DNA from: UBA1715 sp045615765
GTDB lineage: Bacteria; Bacteroidota; Bacteroidia; Bacteroidales; UBA1715
Length of the DNA stretch: 64,000 nt
Assembly (NCBI GenBank): GCA_045615765.1
Contig: JAZLFM010000043.1
Location: 1-64,000 of the forward strand
Direction: 5' to 3'
The notes under the pieces were generated by a model. It searched no databases. It was given only the letters and a program-made list of their open reading frames with translations, and was not told where the DNA came from. Position numbers and translations under genes: made by a program. Shown here piece after piece: positions 54,655 to 63,054 of this stretch (position 1 is its first letter; each line of letters opens with the position of its first letter).

Positions 54655-55047
54655 CTAATAAAAACATTGGGTGAATATATAATTTTCGCTATCTTGTTTT
54701 ATGAGGAGATAGAAAATCCATTGACCAGTTATTTCATCTTCATAATTTTTAGCATATCTCCAAAGTCCGTCATTGCCTTGGTATTTGCAATCCCATTCAT
54801 AAATTAAAGGAACGCTTTCTGTTTGGTTTCCACCTTTGTATGAGATAATGTTGACTTTGTGGCCATATAAATATATATCTTCATTATAAGGTCCCATTTT
54901 TGCTTGTCCCATAAGGCCAGTGCAAAGTGACCAGTCGGCTGTTTCGGTTTCTTTTATGCCGTTTTCAGACGTTGTAACTATAGCTTTTTGTGCATAGGAA
55001 AATAGGCTATAAATAAGGAAAAATGTGATGTAGATAAATCTTTTCAT
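54655..55047 (-). CDS. Small secreted hypothetical protein
   Basis: 130 aa with a clear signal peptide (ITFFLIYSLFSYAQ). The mature part has Cys and Trp residues (WSLCTGLMGQAKMG, YEWDCKYQG, GLWRYAKNYE) and ends ...FTQCFY. No family recognised. It follows the zinc-ribbon protein by 9 nt on the same strand, so the two are probably co-transcribed. It could be a small periplasmic or exported domain. Confidence 0.6.
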   Translation of the reverse strand: MKRFIYITFFLIYSLFSYAQKAIVTTSENGIKETETADWSLCTGLMGQAKMGPYNEDIYLYGHKVNIISYKGGNQTESVPLIYEWDCKYQGNDGLWRYAKNYEDEITGQWIFYLLIKQDSENYIFTQCFY

Positions 55048-55056
55048 GTTTGTATT

Positions 55057-56334
55057 TTAATAAATGTTTTTATTTAAATCGTAGGTTAATACAATGCCTC
55101 TTATTCTTGAGTCTATTAAATCAAATTCAGATATATTTATTCCTAGAATTGTGTAAAGATATGATAAGTTTTCGCTGTTAATCATATAACTGAATTTGAG
55201 TGTTTGGTCATGTGTGTTTATTGATCCGTGATATTTCGTTTCGTTAAAGGTAATTTGTGAGAATCCGTTTATGAAACTGTTTGCTTCTTTGTTCGTGAAT
55301 TTAATGTCGAAAGCATATCCATTAGATGCTTTCGCTAATTTTGTACATGTGAATGTTTTTGTTTCATTTTCGTATAAACACAACTCATTTTTCTCTAATT
55401 TCATATCAATTGTTGCATCTTCTACTTTTGAAAGAAATGAAAGTTTTCCGAAATCTTCTAATATATATGCTTTAACTGACCCTGTATATGTACCAAGTGC
55501 TTTGTAATAAGAGTATTCGTTAATTTTTGTTTTAAAAGAATACATACCAATAGAAGTTATTTCTTTGCTGTCATATTCTATAATGATATCTTCGGTAATT
55601 GATGGACAGCAATGAGGATCGTTTTCTAAATACCCCATAAACGTCCCTTCTATACGATTTTTTACAAGTCTATTTAGGTATATCTTTGTTTCGGAAAAAC
55701 AATCATTTAACTGTTTGAAGTTTTTAATGCTGTTTGTTGAAATTTCAGAAATCGTATATCTATTTGTGCCTGATAACACAAGGTAGGAAGTACAAGGTAT
55801 TTCATTTCCTTCATAATAAAAACAAATTTGATAAAGGGCGTCTAACTTTCCATCTTTATTTAAATCGCTGTAGCCGCATTGCTTTATTCCACCGTCATCT
55901 CCGGAAGTAGGAATGCTTTCGTGTGTGAATACCCCTAATGTTATTTGTTGCTCTACCCATGTGTTGAAAGTTTTTTGAATTTTTTCTTGTTCTTTTATGG
56001 AGGAAACATCTTCCCCCATACTATTTAATGTTTTTTGAATTATCTCTTTTGCGTTTTCGTGAGTGATTTTTTCTTCTGTGTATAGTGAATCTACTTTAGA
56101 ATCTTTGCTGAAGAATTGTTTTATATCATTCCAATTAGTATATATAAAATAGACGATAATTATGGTACAGATTGTTTCAATCCATTCCATGATTAATCTT
56201 TTCTGAGGTTTACTGCTTCTTTCGCTATTTTGCTTTTCTTGTGTGTCTTCCACTGTTTCTAATGATTTTCCACAGTTATTGCAAAATTTTGCATCTTCAT
56301 AGTTTGAATGGTTGCAATGTTTACAAATTTTCAT
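55057..56334 (-). CDS. Zinc-ribbon, single-pass membrane hypothetical protein
   Basis: 425 aa. The N-terminus is a zinc ribbon with two CxxC pairs (CKHC and CNNC, residues 4-21), then an acidic/basic linker, one transmembrane helix (about 50-66, WIETICTIIIVYFIYTNW) and a large polar domain of about 340 residues. The layout puts the ribbon in the cytoplasm and the long domain outside the membrane. One stretch (DLNKDGKLDALYQICFYYEGNE) resembles an EF-hand-like or VCBS-type DxNxDG loop, perhaps Ca-binding. No known family identified. Paired with the small secreted protein downstream. Confidence 0.6.
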   Translation of the reverse strand: MKICKHCNHSNYEDAKFCNNCGKSLETVEDTQEKQNSERSSKPQKRLIMEWIETICTIIIVYFIYTNWNDIKQFFSKDSKVDSLYTEEKITHENAKEIIQKTLNSMGEDVSSIKEQEKIQKTFNTWVEQQITLGVFTHESIPTSGDDGGIKQCGYSDLNKDGKLDALYQICFYYEGNEIPCTSYLVLSGTNRYTISEISTNSIKNFKQLNDCFSETKIYLNRLVKNRIEGTFMGYLENDPHCCPSITEDIIIEYDSKEITSIGMYSFKTKINEYSYYKALGTYTGSVKAYILEDFGKLSFLSKVEDATIDMKLEKNELCLYENETKTFTCTKLAKASNGYAFDIKFTNKEANSFINGFSQITFNETKYHGSINTHDQTLKFSYMINSENLSYLYTILGINISEFDLIDSRIRGIVLTYDLNKNIY

Positions 56335-56382
56335 ATGTAATTGTTGTCATGCCGACTCCCAAGCAACTTAATGGTTATAAAT

Positions 56383-56473
56383 AAAAAAAGCGTGGAATCT
56401 GTATCTGTTGCTTGTCTCACATCTTGAGGTCTTCGCTACCTTTCCCATCGAAACAAGCAACGAAGACCCACGC
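56383..56473 (-). terminator. Terminator hairpin of the candidate small RNA
   Basis: Minus-strand GCGTGG ... CCACGC closing stem followed by TTTTTTT; the pseudoknot lies in its loop region. Confidence 0.65.
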
Positions 56474-56626
56474 CGTACGATAAGCAATACGAGTGTATTG
56501 CATACAATCATACCCATGGACATTCATCGCTACTTTGTTTTTGACGGGATTTTGAAGTTTGCGAAGTTTCAAGATGTCAAAACAAAGCGTTAGATAAACG
56601 CCTTTCCCTAATAAATGTATCCCCAC
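56384..56626 (-). ncRNA. Candidate structured small RNA, about 240 nt, with pseudoknot
   Basis: The 394-nt gap between the zinc-ribbon gene and tyrS contains a likely minus-strand RNA. Promoter: -33 TTTG and -7 TACATTTG upstream (features below). Hairpins (plus-strand positions): AAGCGTT/AACGCCT 56585-56603; TTGAC/GTCAA with inner TTGAA/TTCAA 56541-56580; GCAATAC/GTATTGC 56484-56501. A closing stem GCGTGG/CCACGC ends in a U-tract at the 3' end. Inside it GTCTTCG pairs with CGAAGAC, and the loop's GTTGCTTGT pairs with a downstream ACAAGCAAC: an H-type pseudoknot. No open frame is convincing. It may be a 6S-type RNA or the Rfam Bacteroidales-1 motif; neither is confirmed. tmRNA and RNase P consensus motifs were not seen. 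Confidence 0.65.
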
Positions 56627-56632
56627 CGACCA

Positions 56633-56640
56633 CAAATGTA
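56633..56640 (-). promoter_or_regulatory. -7 box of the candidate small RNA
   Basis: TACATTTG on the minus strand, with TTTG at 56657-56660 after a 16-nt spacer: one of the best -33/-7 pairs in the window, with no protein start downstream of it for about 300 nt. Confidence 0.65.
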
Positions 56641-56704
56641 TCGGCGTAGATTTTTACAAAAATAGAAAATTTTGAATTGTGATTAACAGAAAGTAATAAA
56701 AACA

Positions 56705-56712
56705 TATCTTTG
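56705..56712 (+). promoter_or_regulatory. -7 box of tyrS
   Basis: TATCTTTG, 17 nt before the ATG. Confidence 0.6.
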
Positions 56713-56728
56713 CGAAAAATTTAAATCG

Positions 56729-58021
56729 ATGAATTTTGTAGAAGAATTGAAATGGAGAGGCATGCTTCAAGATATCATGCCTGGAACAGAAGAGCAACTT
56801 TCTAAAGAAATGACGACAGCGTACTTGGGTATTGACCCAACGGCTGATTCTTTACATATTGGTCACTTGTGTGGCGTTATGATGTTGAGACATTTTCAAC
56901 ATAGCGGTCACAAACCACTTGCTCTTATTGGTGGTGCTACAGGTATGATTGGTGACCCTTCTGGAAAATCAAAAGAACGTAATTTGTTGGATGAGGCTAC
57001 ACTTGCACATAATGTTTCTTGCATTAAAGCTCAATTGGAACATTTCCTTGATTTCAATAGCGATGCTCCTAATGCAGCAGAGTTGGTTAACAACTATGAC
57101 TGGATGAAAGATTATACTTTCCTTGATTTTGCAAGAAATGTAGGTAAGTTGATTACTGTTAATTATATGATGGCAAAAGATTCTGTAAAAAAACGTTTCA
57201 ATGGCGAATGCTCTGATGGTATGAGCTTTACAGAATTTACATACCAATTGTTGCAAGGATATGATTTCGTGTATTTGAACGAACATAAGAATTGTAAATT
57301 GCAAATGGGTGGTTCCGATCAATGGGGAAATATCACTACTGGTACAGAATTGATTCGTCGTATGAATGGCGGTGAAGCGTACGCTTTAACTTGTCCGTTG
57401 ATTACGAAAGCAGACGGTGGAAAATTTGGTAAAACAGAAAGTGGTAATGTTTGGTTGGATCGTCGTTATACATCTCCATATAAGTTCTTCCAATTCTGGA
57501 TGAACGTAAGCGATGATGATGCTAAACGTTATATCAAGATTTTTACTATGCTTCCAAAAGAAGAAATTGAATCATTGATAGCTGAACATGAACAAGCACC
57601 TCATTTGCGCGTTCTTCAAAAACGTTTGGCACAAGAGGTTACTATTATGGTTCATAGTAAAGAAGACTATGAAGCAGCTTTGGAAGCGTCGAATATTTTG
57701 TTTGGAAATGCAACAGGTGATTCATTGAAAAAATTGGATAAAGAAACATTCTTATCTGTTTTTGAAGGTGTTCCTATGTTCCAAATCGCAAAAGCTGATG
57801 TGGAAGCTGGTATTCCTATTATTGAATTACTTGCAGAAAAAACTAATATATTCCCAAGTAAAGGCGAAGCACGTAAAATGATTCAAGGTGGCGGTGTAAG
57901 TGTAAATAAGGCAAAAGTTGAAGCCATAGATATGCAAGTCACAGCTGAGGCATTGTTGAATGACGCTTATATCTTAGTACAAAAGGGTAAGAAGAATTAT
58001 TTCATAGTAGAAGTGAAATAA
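56729..58021 (+). CDS. tyrS: Tyrosyl-tRNA synthetase
   Basis: 430 aa class I synthetase, TyrRS-S type. LGIDPTADSLHIGHLCG contains the HIGH motif; KFGKTESGNVW is the KMSKS equivalent (KFGKT); QMGGSDQWGNI is the tyrosine pocket; the C-terminal S4 RNA-binding domain (KGEARKMIQGGGVSVN) binds tRNA-Tyr. Own promoter and terminator. Confidence 0.97.
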   Translation: MNFVEELKWRGMLQDIMPGTEEQLSKEMTTAYLGIDPTADSLHIGHLCGVMMLRHFQHSGHKPLALIGGATGMIGDPSGKSKERNLLDEATLAHNVSCIKAQLEHFLDFNSDAPNAAELVNNYDWMKDYTFLDFARNVGKLITVNYMMAKDSVKKRFNGECSDGMSFTEFTYQLLQGYDFVYLNEHKNCKLQMGGSDQWGNITTGTELIRRMNGGEAYALTCPLITKADGGKFGKTESGNVWLDRRYTSPYKFFQFWMNVSDDDAKRYIKIFTMLPKEEIESLIAEHEQAPHLRVLQKRLAQEVTIMVHSKEDYEAALEASNILFGNATGDSLKKLDKETFLSVFEGVPMFQIAKADVEAGIPIIELLAEKTNIFPSKGEARKMIQGGGVSVNKAKVEAIDMQVTAEALLNDAYILVQKGKKNYFIVEVK

Positions 58022-58042
58022 TTATATAATTCAAATTTTTAG

Positions 58043-58080
58043 GAAACAGTAATATACCAATGTATATTGCTGTTTTTTTA
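58043..58080 (+). terminator. Terminator after tyrS
   Basis: AACAG / CTGTT outer and AATATA / TATATT inner stem with one mismatch, then seven T. Confidence 0.75.
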
Positions 58081-58081
58081 T

Positions 58082-58089
58082 TATTTTTG
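58082..58089 (+). promoter_or_regulatory. -7 box of the SDR gene
   Basis: TATTTTTG, immediately after the tyrS terminator and 27 nt before the ATG. Confidence 0.6.
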
Positions 58090-58115
58090 TCAGCGAAGAT
58101 TTAACTAGAAATAAC

Positions 58116-58847
58116 ATGAAAACAGATGTAAAAGGAAAATGGGCACTTATAACAGGTGCCAACAGAGGTATCGGATACCGTATCACAAAGTTTATGGCAG
58201 AACAAGGTTGTAATCTTGTGTTGCACAGTCGTTCATTGGAACACACAAAAAATGTTCTTGAAGAAGTAACAGCTATGGGTGTTCAAGCTTATTGCGTTGC
58301 TGCAGAATTGTCTAAGCCAGAAGAAGTGCAAAAAATGATAGCAGAAATCAATGCAAAAGGTACACAAATTGATATTTTGTTCAATGATGCTGCCGTTCAA
58401 ATAGCTTACCGTACTGATTATTTCCAAACTCCAGTAGAAGATTATACACAAAGTTTCTTGATCAATACAATCGCTCCTATGATGTTGTGCTATGCTTTCT
58501 TGCCACCAATGATAGAACGCGGTTTTGGCCGTGTAATCAATACTACAAGTGGTATTGACAAAGAACCACAACAAGCTGGTTATTCTGCAAGTAAAGCAGC
58601 TTTGGATAAGGTAACAAAAGATTTGGGTACAACTGTTGATGGCACAGATGTTATTATCAGTCTTACTGATCCAGGATGGTGCCGTACAGATTTGGGTGGA
58701 CCAAATGCTCCAAATTCACCAGATTCAGTAATTCCTGGTATTGTTTTGGGTGCTTTTGTTAACGATAAGAAAAGTGGTCGTTTGTTTGGCGCTCAAGATT
58801 TCGCCGGTCTTACTTTGGACGAAGCTTTGGCAAAAGTTCAAAAATAG
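58116..58847 (+). CDS. Short-chain dehydrogenase/reductase
   Basis: 243 aa classical SDR. Cofactor loop TGANRGIG near residue 15; FNDAAVQ (NNAG variant); catalytic Ser in TTSGID and Tyr/Lys in YSASKAAL. PGWCRTDLGGPNAPNSPD matches SDRs that resemble carbonyl reductases. Substrate unknown. Single-gene unit between two terminators. Confidence 0.88.
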   Translation: MKTDVKGKWALITGANRGIGYRITKFMAEQGCNLVLHSRSLEHTKNVLEEVTAMGVQAYCVAAELSKPEEVQKMIAEINAKGTQIDILFNDAAVQIAYRTDYFQTPVEDYTQSFLINTIAPMMLCYAFLPPMIERGFGRVINTTSGIDKEPQQAGYSASKAALDKVTKDLGTTVDGTDVIISLTDPGWCRTDLGGPNAPNSPDSVIPGIVLGAFVNDKKSGRLFGAQDFAGLTLDEALAKVQK

Positions 58848-58868
58848 AATTACTACAACAATTTATAA

Positions 58869-58910
58869 GAAACGCAGAATTTCGGAAATGAGATTCTGCG
58901 TTTCTTTTTT
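58869..58910 (+). terminator. Terminator after the SDR gene
   Basis: GAAACGCAGAAT / ATTCTGCGTTTC, 12-bp perfect stem, T-run after it; convergent with the MFS gene. Confidence 0.88.
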
Positions 58911-58937
58911 TAGTTTGTTTAAAGATTTGATGTGTCA

Positions 58938-60116
58938 TTAATTGCAAATCGCTTTCTTGTATTTGTTTTTTGCAACAAGAAAGAATGCTAATACACCTAA
59001 TATATTGATAGCCCAAGCTACCCAGAACGCTTCGCTATATCCGTAGAATTCAGAGAAAAATCCGCCTGAGACAATACCTAACCCTATACCAACATCCCAT
59101 GAAACTAACACCGAGGAGTTTGCCGTACCTCGTTGAGAATTTGGTGCCATGTTTATAAACATGGTCTGCATTGCTGGCCACATGTGACCGTTCCCTAATC
59201 CTATTATAAACGCTGCTCCATAGTATCCAAATTCATTTGGAACAGCTGCAAATAGTAGATAGCCGAACATTGCAATACTGCAGCCAACGCCAGCATTCTG
59301 TATTATTTTTCCTTGTCGTAATGTCTTGCTTCCTACTAATCTGGAAAGAATAAGACCTATAGATAAGAGCATAAAGAAAAAGCCTGAACCTCCGTGAATG
59401 TTTAATTCCTCTTTGCCATAAATTGCAACATAAGTCGATAAAACTCCATAGGAAAAGGCGTAGCAAACAATACAAACGGCAGAATGCCATCCTTTTGAAA
59501 GGAAAAATCTATCTAAGGAAATCGTTTTTTTATCAGGAACTAATTCTCTCTTCTCAAGTTTGACAGTAGAGTTTATGAGAAATCCTGCTAAGGCAGTGAG
59601 ACATGCAAGTCCAAATAATAAATTGAAATTGTTTGTGGCATTGTAAATCCAAAGTGCTACAGATGGACTGATGGCTGTGGCTAAATTGTTACTTAAACCA
59701 TAATATCCAATACCTTCAGCTCGGCGTGATGGAGGTAGAACATCTATGGCGACAGTGCTGTTCGAAACTGTTACGGAACCGAATGGTGCGCCGTGAAAGG
59801 TTCGTATTAAAGCAAAGAATAGGAGTGAACCTGCTATAAGATATCCGGAAAAGAATAGAAAAAACAAGAAATAACTAACTAGTAAAACTAATTTTCTAGG
59901 AAAACTGTCAACAATATATCCGCTGAACAATCTTGCTATTAATGCCATAATGGTATAGCCAGAAAGTACTATACCAATCACATGTTTATCTGCTTGAAAT
60001 GTTTCGCTTAAATAGATAGGCAATAATGGTGTGAGCAACATGAAGGAAAAGAATATCATAAAGTTTGCACACCAAACTTTTATGTAATTACTATTCCAAA
60101 GTCTATCACTTCCCAT
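58938..60116 (-). CDS. MFS transporter
   Basis: 392 aa, about 12 hydrophobic helices. MFS loop motif between TM2 and TM3: ARLFSGYIVDSFPRKLVL (GxxxDxxxRK type); the fourth-helix region RTFHGAPFGSVTVSNSTVAIDVLPPSRRAEGIGYYGLSNN is typical of drug/sugar efflux-like MFS members. Substrate unknown. It is 6 nt downstream of the DUF4846 gene and probably co-expressed. Confidence 0.9.
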   Translation of the reverse strand: MGSDRLWNSNYIKVWCANFMIFFSFMLLTPLLPIYLSETFQADKHVIGIVLSGYTIMALIARLFSGYIVDSFPRKLVLLVSYFLFFLFFSGYLIAGSLLFFALIRTFHGAPFGSVTVSNSTVAIDVLPPSRRAEGIGYYGLSNNLATAISPSVALWIYNATNNFNLLFGLACLTALAGFLINSTVKLEKRELVPDKKTISLDRFFLSKGWHSAVCIVCYAFSYGVLSTYVAIYGKEELNIHGGSGFFFMLLSIGLILSRLVGSKTLRQGKIIQNAGVGCSIAMFGYLLFAAVPNEFGYYGAAFIIGLGNGHMWPAMQTMFINMAPNSQRGTANSSVLVSWDVGIGLGIVSGGFFSEFYGYSEAFWVAWAINILGVLAFFLVAKNKYKKAICN

Positions 60117-60122
60117 GTCTGT

Positions 60123-61061
60123 TTATTGGAATCGTTTTAATTCATTTGCTGTAAATGTCCATTGTGGAAAGCTTATTGTAGTTTCCGATGGATTTACAAT
60201 ATACCAAGGTGAATTTGCGTCGTCGTTAAGATTTTTCACAATTTCAATTTCTTGTGCAGGCATATAACTTTGAGCACAAATAAATGCGATTTTCTTGGTC
60301 TGTGGATTTTTTACTACATCGACAACTATCATTGCATGACCAGGATGACCACCATGCATAAAAACGTCACCCGGTTGTATTCTGCTAATTTGTACAGGTA
60401 TTAATTCTCTAGATAAAGAAGCTGTGCCTGCATACATAAATACTTTGTCTAGGTATTCACGGAATGTTTTGTATGAATAATCTTTTGTCGCTGTTTGTTG
60501 CCAAGTTGTATTGTTGCCTCTTACGTTTATTCGTCCACCCTCTGCCCATTGGGTATAGTTGGCAACGAAACCATTTGTGAATTTGAAATGAATGTCCGCG
60601 TATTTTTTCTGTTTCCATAAATATTCTGCCCGAAGACGTATTACAGCATCGGCGCATTGCTGTAGGTCGGTTTCGCCAATTTCCATATTTATTACGGCAC
60701 AATTACCAGCTTGATAAGCTTTTTCTGTTTTGTCGTAAAGTAAAACCTTTGAACCGTGTTTCTTTAATGGTAAATTACGGAGATAGTATGTGAAAGAAGC
60801 AGCGTCACATTTTTCTCTAACGAAACCTTTTGGAGGCGTAATTCTTGTCTCGATTGTTGTTCCATTAGGATTTATGTTTTGCATAGTTGCTTGTTCTTCA
60901 TTTTCCATTTCTGTTGCCTCGTCACTGTCTGTCGTGGCAGAATAAAATGCTTGTATAGATGTATTGTTGTCGTTTGCTGTAGTTGATTTAAATGCAACGA
61001 TTCCACAAATTGTTACACAAATAGTTGCAAATGTTACAATTATACCTATAGTTTTTTTCAT
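60123..61061 (-). CDS. DUF4846-domain secreted protein
   Basis: 312 aa from MKKTIGIIV (signal or anchor at the N-terminus). The DUF4846 signature is clear: PPKGFVREKCDAASFTYYLR, LPLKKHGSKVLLYDKTEK, VGETDLQQCADAVIRLRAEYL and HFKFTNGFVANYTQWAEGGR. A later GDVFMHGGHPGHAMIVVDVV segment has NlpC/P60-like character and could be a hydrolase core. Family function unknown; secreted and probably cell-wall-related by inference. A -7 box at 61086-61093 excludes the in-frame ATG at 61088. Confidence 0.88.
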   Translation of the reverse strand: MKKTIGIIVTFATICVTICGIVAFKSTTANDNNTSIQAFYSATTDSDEATEMENEEQATMQNINPNGTTIETRITPPKGFVREKCDAASFTYYLRNLPLKKHGSKVLLYDKTEKAYQAGNCAVINMEIGETDLQQCADAVIRLRAEYLWKQKKYADIHFKFTNGFVANYTQWAEGGRINVRGNNTTWQQTATKDYSYKTFREYLDKVFMYAGTASLSRELIPVQISRIQPGDVFMHGGHPGHAMIVVDVVKNPQTKKIAFICAQSYMPAQEIEIVKNLNDDANSPWYIVNPSETTISFPQWTFTANELKRFQ

Positions 61062-61085
61062 TATCGTGTGTTTTAGAATTATGTA

Positions 61086-61093
61086 CAAAAATA
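61086..61093 (-). promoter_or_regulatory. -7 box of the DUF4846-MFS operon
   Basis: TATTTTTG on the minus strand, 24 nt before the chosen ATG and overlapping the rejected one. Confidence 0.6.
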
Positions 61094-61158
61094 AGAAATA
61101 AAGGCAAACAAATAGTTGTTATTATGAAATCAATTTTTTAATTCCACAAAAAAGGCAC

Positions 61159-61166
61159 TATCTTTG
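61159..61166 (+). promoter_or_regulatory. -7 box of the META lipoprotein gene
   Basis: TATCTTTG, 26 nt before the ATG. Confidence 0.6.
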
Positions 61167-61192
61167 CATTGAATGAATAAAAATTAGATGTT

Positions 61193-61588
61193 ATGAAAAA
61201 AGTATTAGTAAGTTTAGCTGTTGCTGTTATGTGTTTGGTAGGTTGTTCTTCTACAAAAAATGTTGATTTAACTGGCTCATGGCATATTGACGACGCCTAT
61301 GGTGTTAGTACAGAAAACGGTATGAATGAAGCAGTTATTGAATTTTCAGGATCAAATAATGTGAACGGAAATGCAAGTATTAATACATTCTTTGGGTCAT
61401 ATTCATTGAAAGAAGATGGTTTGACCTTATCAAATTTAGGTATTACCAAAATGATGGGTGCCAATATTGAAATTGAAGATGCTGTTGTAAAAGGTCTTAA
61501 TACAGTGAAAAAATGTTCTGTAAATGGCGACAAAGCAGTGTTCTTCGATGCTGAAGGCAACGAAATTATGCATTTAACGAAAAAATAG
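61193..61588 (+). CDS. META-domain (HslJ-like) lipoprotein
   Basis: 131 aa, lipobox LVGCSS at about residue 18. The rest is a META domain: LTGSWHID near the start, FSGSNNVNGNASINTFFGSYSL, then a final strand AVFFDAEGNEIMHL. META domains occur in HslJ, a heat-inducible E. coli outer-membrane protein tied to novobiocin resistance, and in many lipoproteins of unknown role. First gene of a stretch leading into ogt. Confidence 0.8.
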   Translation: MKKVLVSLAVAVMCLVGCSSTKNVDLTGSWHIDDAYGVSTENGMNEAVIEFSGSNNVNGNASINTFFGSYSLKEDGLTLSNLGITKMMGANIEIEDAVVKGLNTVKKCSVNGDKAVFFDAEGNEIMHLTKK

Positions 61589-61604
61589 TATTACAAACTA
61601 TTCT

Positions 61605-62051
61605 ATAACATATAATTCTCCCATAGGCTTGTTGCGTATTTCGTGTACGGAAACGGCTTTGGTTGGTATATGCAAAACAGCAACTCCTTGCTTGGAAACT
61701 GTAGAACATCCATTACTTCGAAAAACGATAGTTGAGTTGGATGAATATTTTTCTGGCATTAGGACAAGTTTTAGTTTGCCGATAGAATTTCAAGGAACTG
61801 AATTTCAGAAACAAGTGTGGAATGCCTTGTTGAAAATACCCTATGGGTGTACAAAATCTTATAAGGATGTTGCAATGATGATAGGGAATCCGAAAGCTGT
61901 TCGTGCCGTTGGAAATGCATGCAATAAGAATAAATTATTGATAGTGGTGCCTTGTCATAGGATTGTAGGTTCGAATGGTGCATTGGTTGGTTTTGCCGTT
62001 GGACTTGATGTGAAACAGACATTACTGTCTTTAGAAACAAAAAATCTATGA
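61605..62051 (+). CDS. ogt: Methylated-DNA--protein-cysteine methyltransferase
   Basis: About 148 aa when read from an ATA codon; 140 aa from the first TTG at 61629. O6-alkylguanine repair by transfer to Cys in VVPCHRIVG. FQGTEFQKQVWNALLKIPYGCTKSYKDVA is the conserved core. The family's N-terminal YxSPIG motif (TYNSPIGLL) is encoded upstream of the TTG but no ATG precedes it: candidates are ATA (61605) or ATT (61590). So either the gene uses a rare start or a start ATG mutated to ATA. The stop overlaps the next ATG (ATGA), so the pair is coupled. Confidence 0.8.
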   Translation: MTYNSPIGLLRISCTETALVGICKTATPCLETVEHPLLRKTIVELDEYFSGIRTSFSLPIEFQGTEFQKQVWNALLKIPYGCTKSYKDVAMMIGNPKAVRAVGNACNKNKLLIVVPCHRIVGSNGALVGFAVGLDVKQTLLSLETKNL

Positions 62052-62953
62052 TTTATACTTTAGGAGAAACTGTAATTGATATAATCTTTAAAAATATGCA
62101 ACCCCAAAGTGCAAAAGTTGGAGGTTCTGCTTTGAATACATCTGTTACTTTGGGACGATTGGGTGATTCTGTTTCCTTTATATCGGAAGTAGGTGCTGAT
62201 GAATTAGGTAAATGGTGCTTGTCGTTTTTGCAAGAGAATGGTGTCTCTACAAACTTTGTGGTAAGTTATGAGGATAAGAAAACTTCATTGGCACTTGCGT
62301 TTTTAAATGAGAAAAATGATGCGAAATATCAGTTCTATAAAGAATTCTCTAATAGTTTGCAAGGAAACGAAAGTGAATTGATGTCAGAGGATTATTTGTT
62401 ACTTTCATCGTCGTTTTCTTTGAATGAACGCGTGCGTGTAGCTGTTCGTTCTATGTTGCAAAAGGCGAAAGATGCCAATACGGTTGTGTTGTACGATCCG
62501 AATATGCGTAAACCATTAGATAAAAATACCAAAGCATACGAATTTCTAAAAGAAAATCTGTTTTCGGCAGACATTACTCATATTTCAGATGAAGATGGAA
62601 TGGCAATGTTTGGTGCAAAAACAGCCGATGAGGTATATGAACAACTGAAGCAATGGGATGTTCCTGTTTTAGTATATACGCAAAATAGTAAAGAAGTTGT
62701 AGTAAAAACTCCTTTGTTTACAAAGCAATATGTTGTTCCTGCAATAGAAGTGGTGAGTACGATAGGAGCAGGGGATACGTTTAATGCAGGGTTGCTTCAT
62801 ATGTTACAAAAAAATAATGTGCGTAAAAGTCAAATACCTACATTGTCAGAGGCTTTTTTTGACGAAGCAATACCTTTTGCAATACGATGTGCAGGTGAAG
62901 TTTGCCGTTCAATGGATAATTATGTGCCAAAAGAATTCGTCAAATCTTTGTAA
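62048..62953 (+). CDS. PfkB-family carbohydrate kinase
   Basis: 301 aa. N-terminal GETVIDII, GGSALNTSVTLGRLG (substrate site) and the C-terminal anion hole with the catalytic Asp in STIGAGDTFNAGLLH. Best fits fructokinase-type members, but ribokinase-like sugar specificity cannot be decided. Overlaps ogt by 4 bases. Confidence 0.9.
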   Translation: MIYTLGETVIDIIFKNMQPQSAKVGGSALNTSVTLGRLGDSVSFISEVGADELGKWCLSFLQENGVSTNFVVSYEDKKTSLALAFLNEKNDAKYQFYKEFSNSLQGNESELMSEDYLLLSSSFSLNERVRVAVRSMLQKAKDANTVVLYDPNMRKPLDKNTKAYEFLKENLFSADITHISDEDGMAMFGAKTADEVYEQLKQWDVPVLVYTQNSKEVVVKTPLFTKQYVVPAIEVVSTIGAGDTFNAGLLHMLQKNNVRKSQIPTLSEAFFDEAIPFAIRCAGEVCRSMDNYVPKEFVKSL

Positions 62954-63010
62954 AAGAATACTTTTTGTGAAAAAAAAACACTTAAAGTATTGCAATTAAA
63001 GAAAAACGTG

Positions 63011-63018
63011 TACTTTTG
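63011..63018 (+). promoter_or_regulatory. -7 box of rpsO(-pnp)
   Basis: TACTTTTG with TTG at 62990-62992 (18-nt spacer), 37 nt before the rpsO ATG. Confidence 0.65.
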
Positions 63019-63054
63019 CGTCTTGAAAAACGATTTAGAGAAATATATAATATT

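Noticed and set aside
56408..56635. Overlapping small open frames on both strands (61 and 72 codons) upstream of tyrS
   Set aside because: They lie wholly in the hairpins of the candidate small RNA, have no RBS or family resemblance, and are explained by the RNA's conserved stems.
56383..56660. tmRNA or RNase P RNA identity for the structured RNA
   Set aside because: No tRNA-like ends or tag frame for tmRNA, and no GAGGAAAGUC-type or ACAGAAA core for RNase P.
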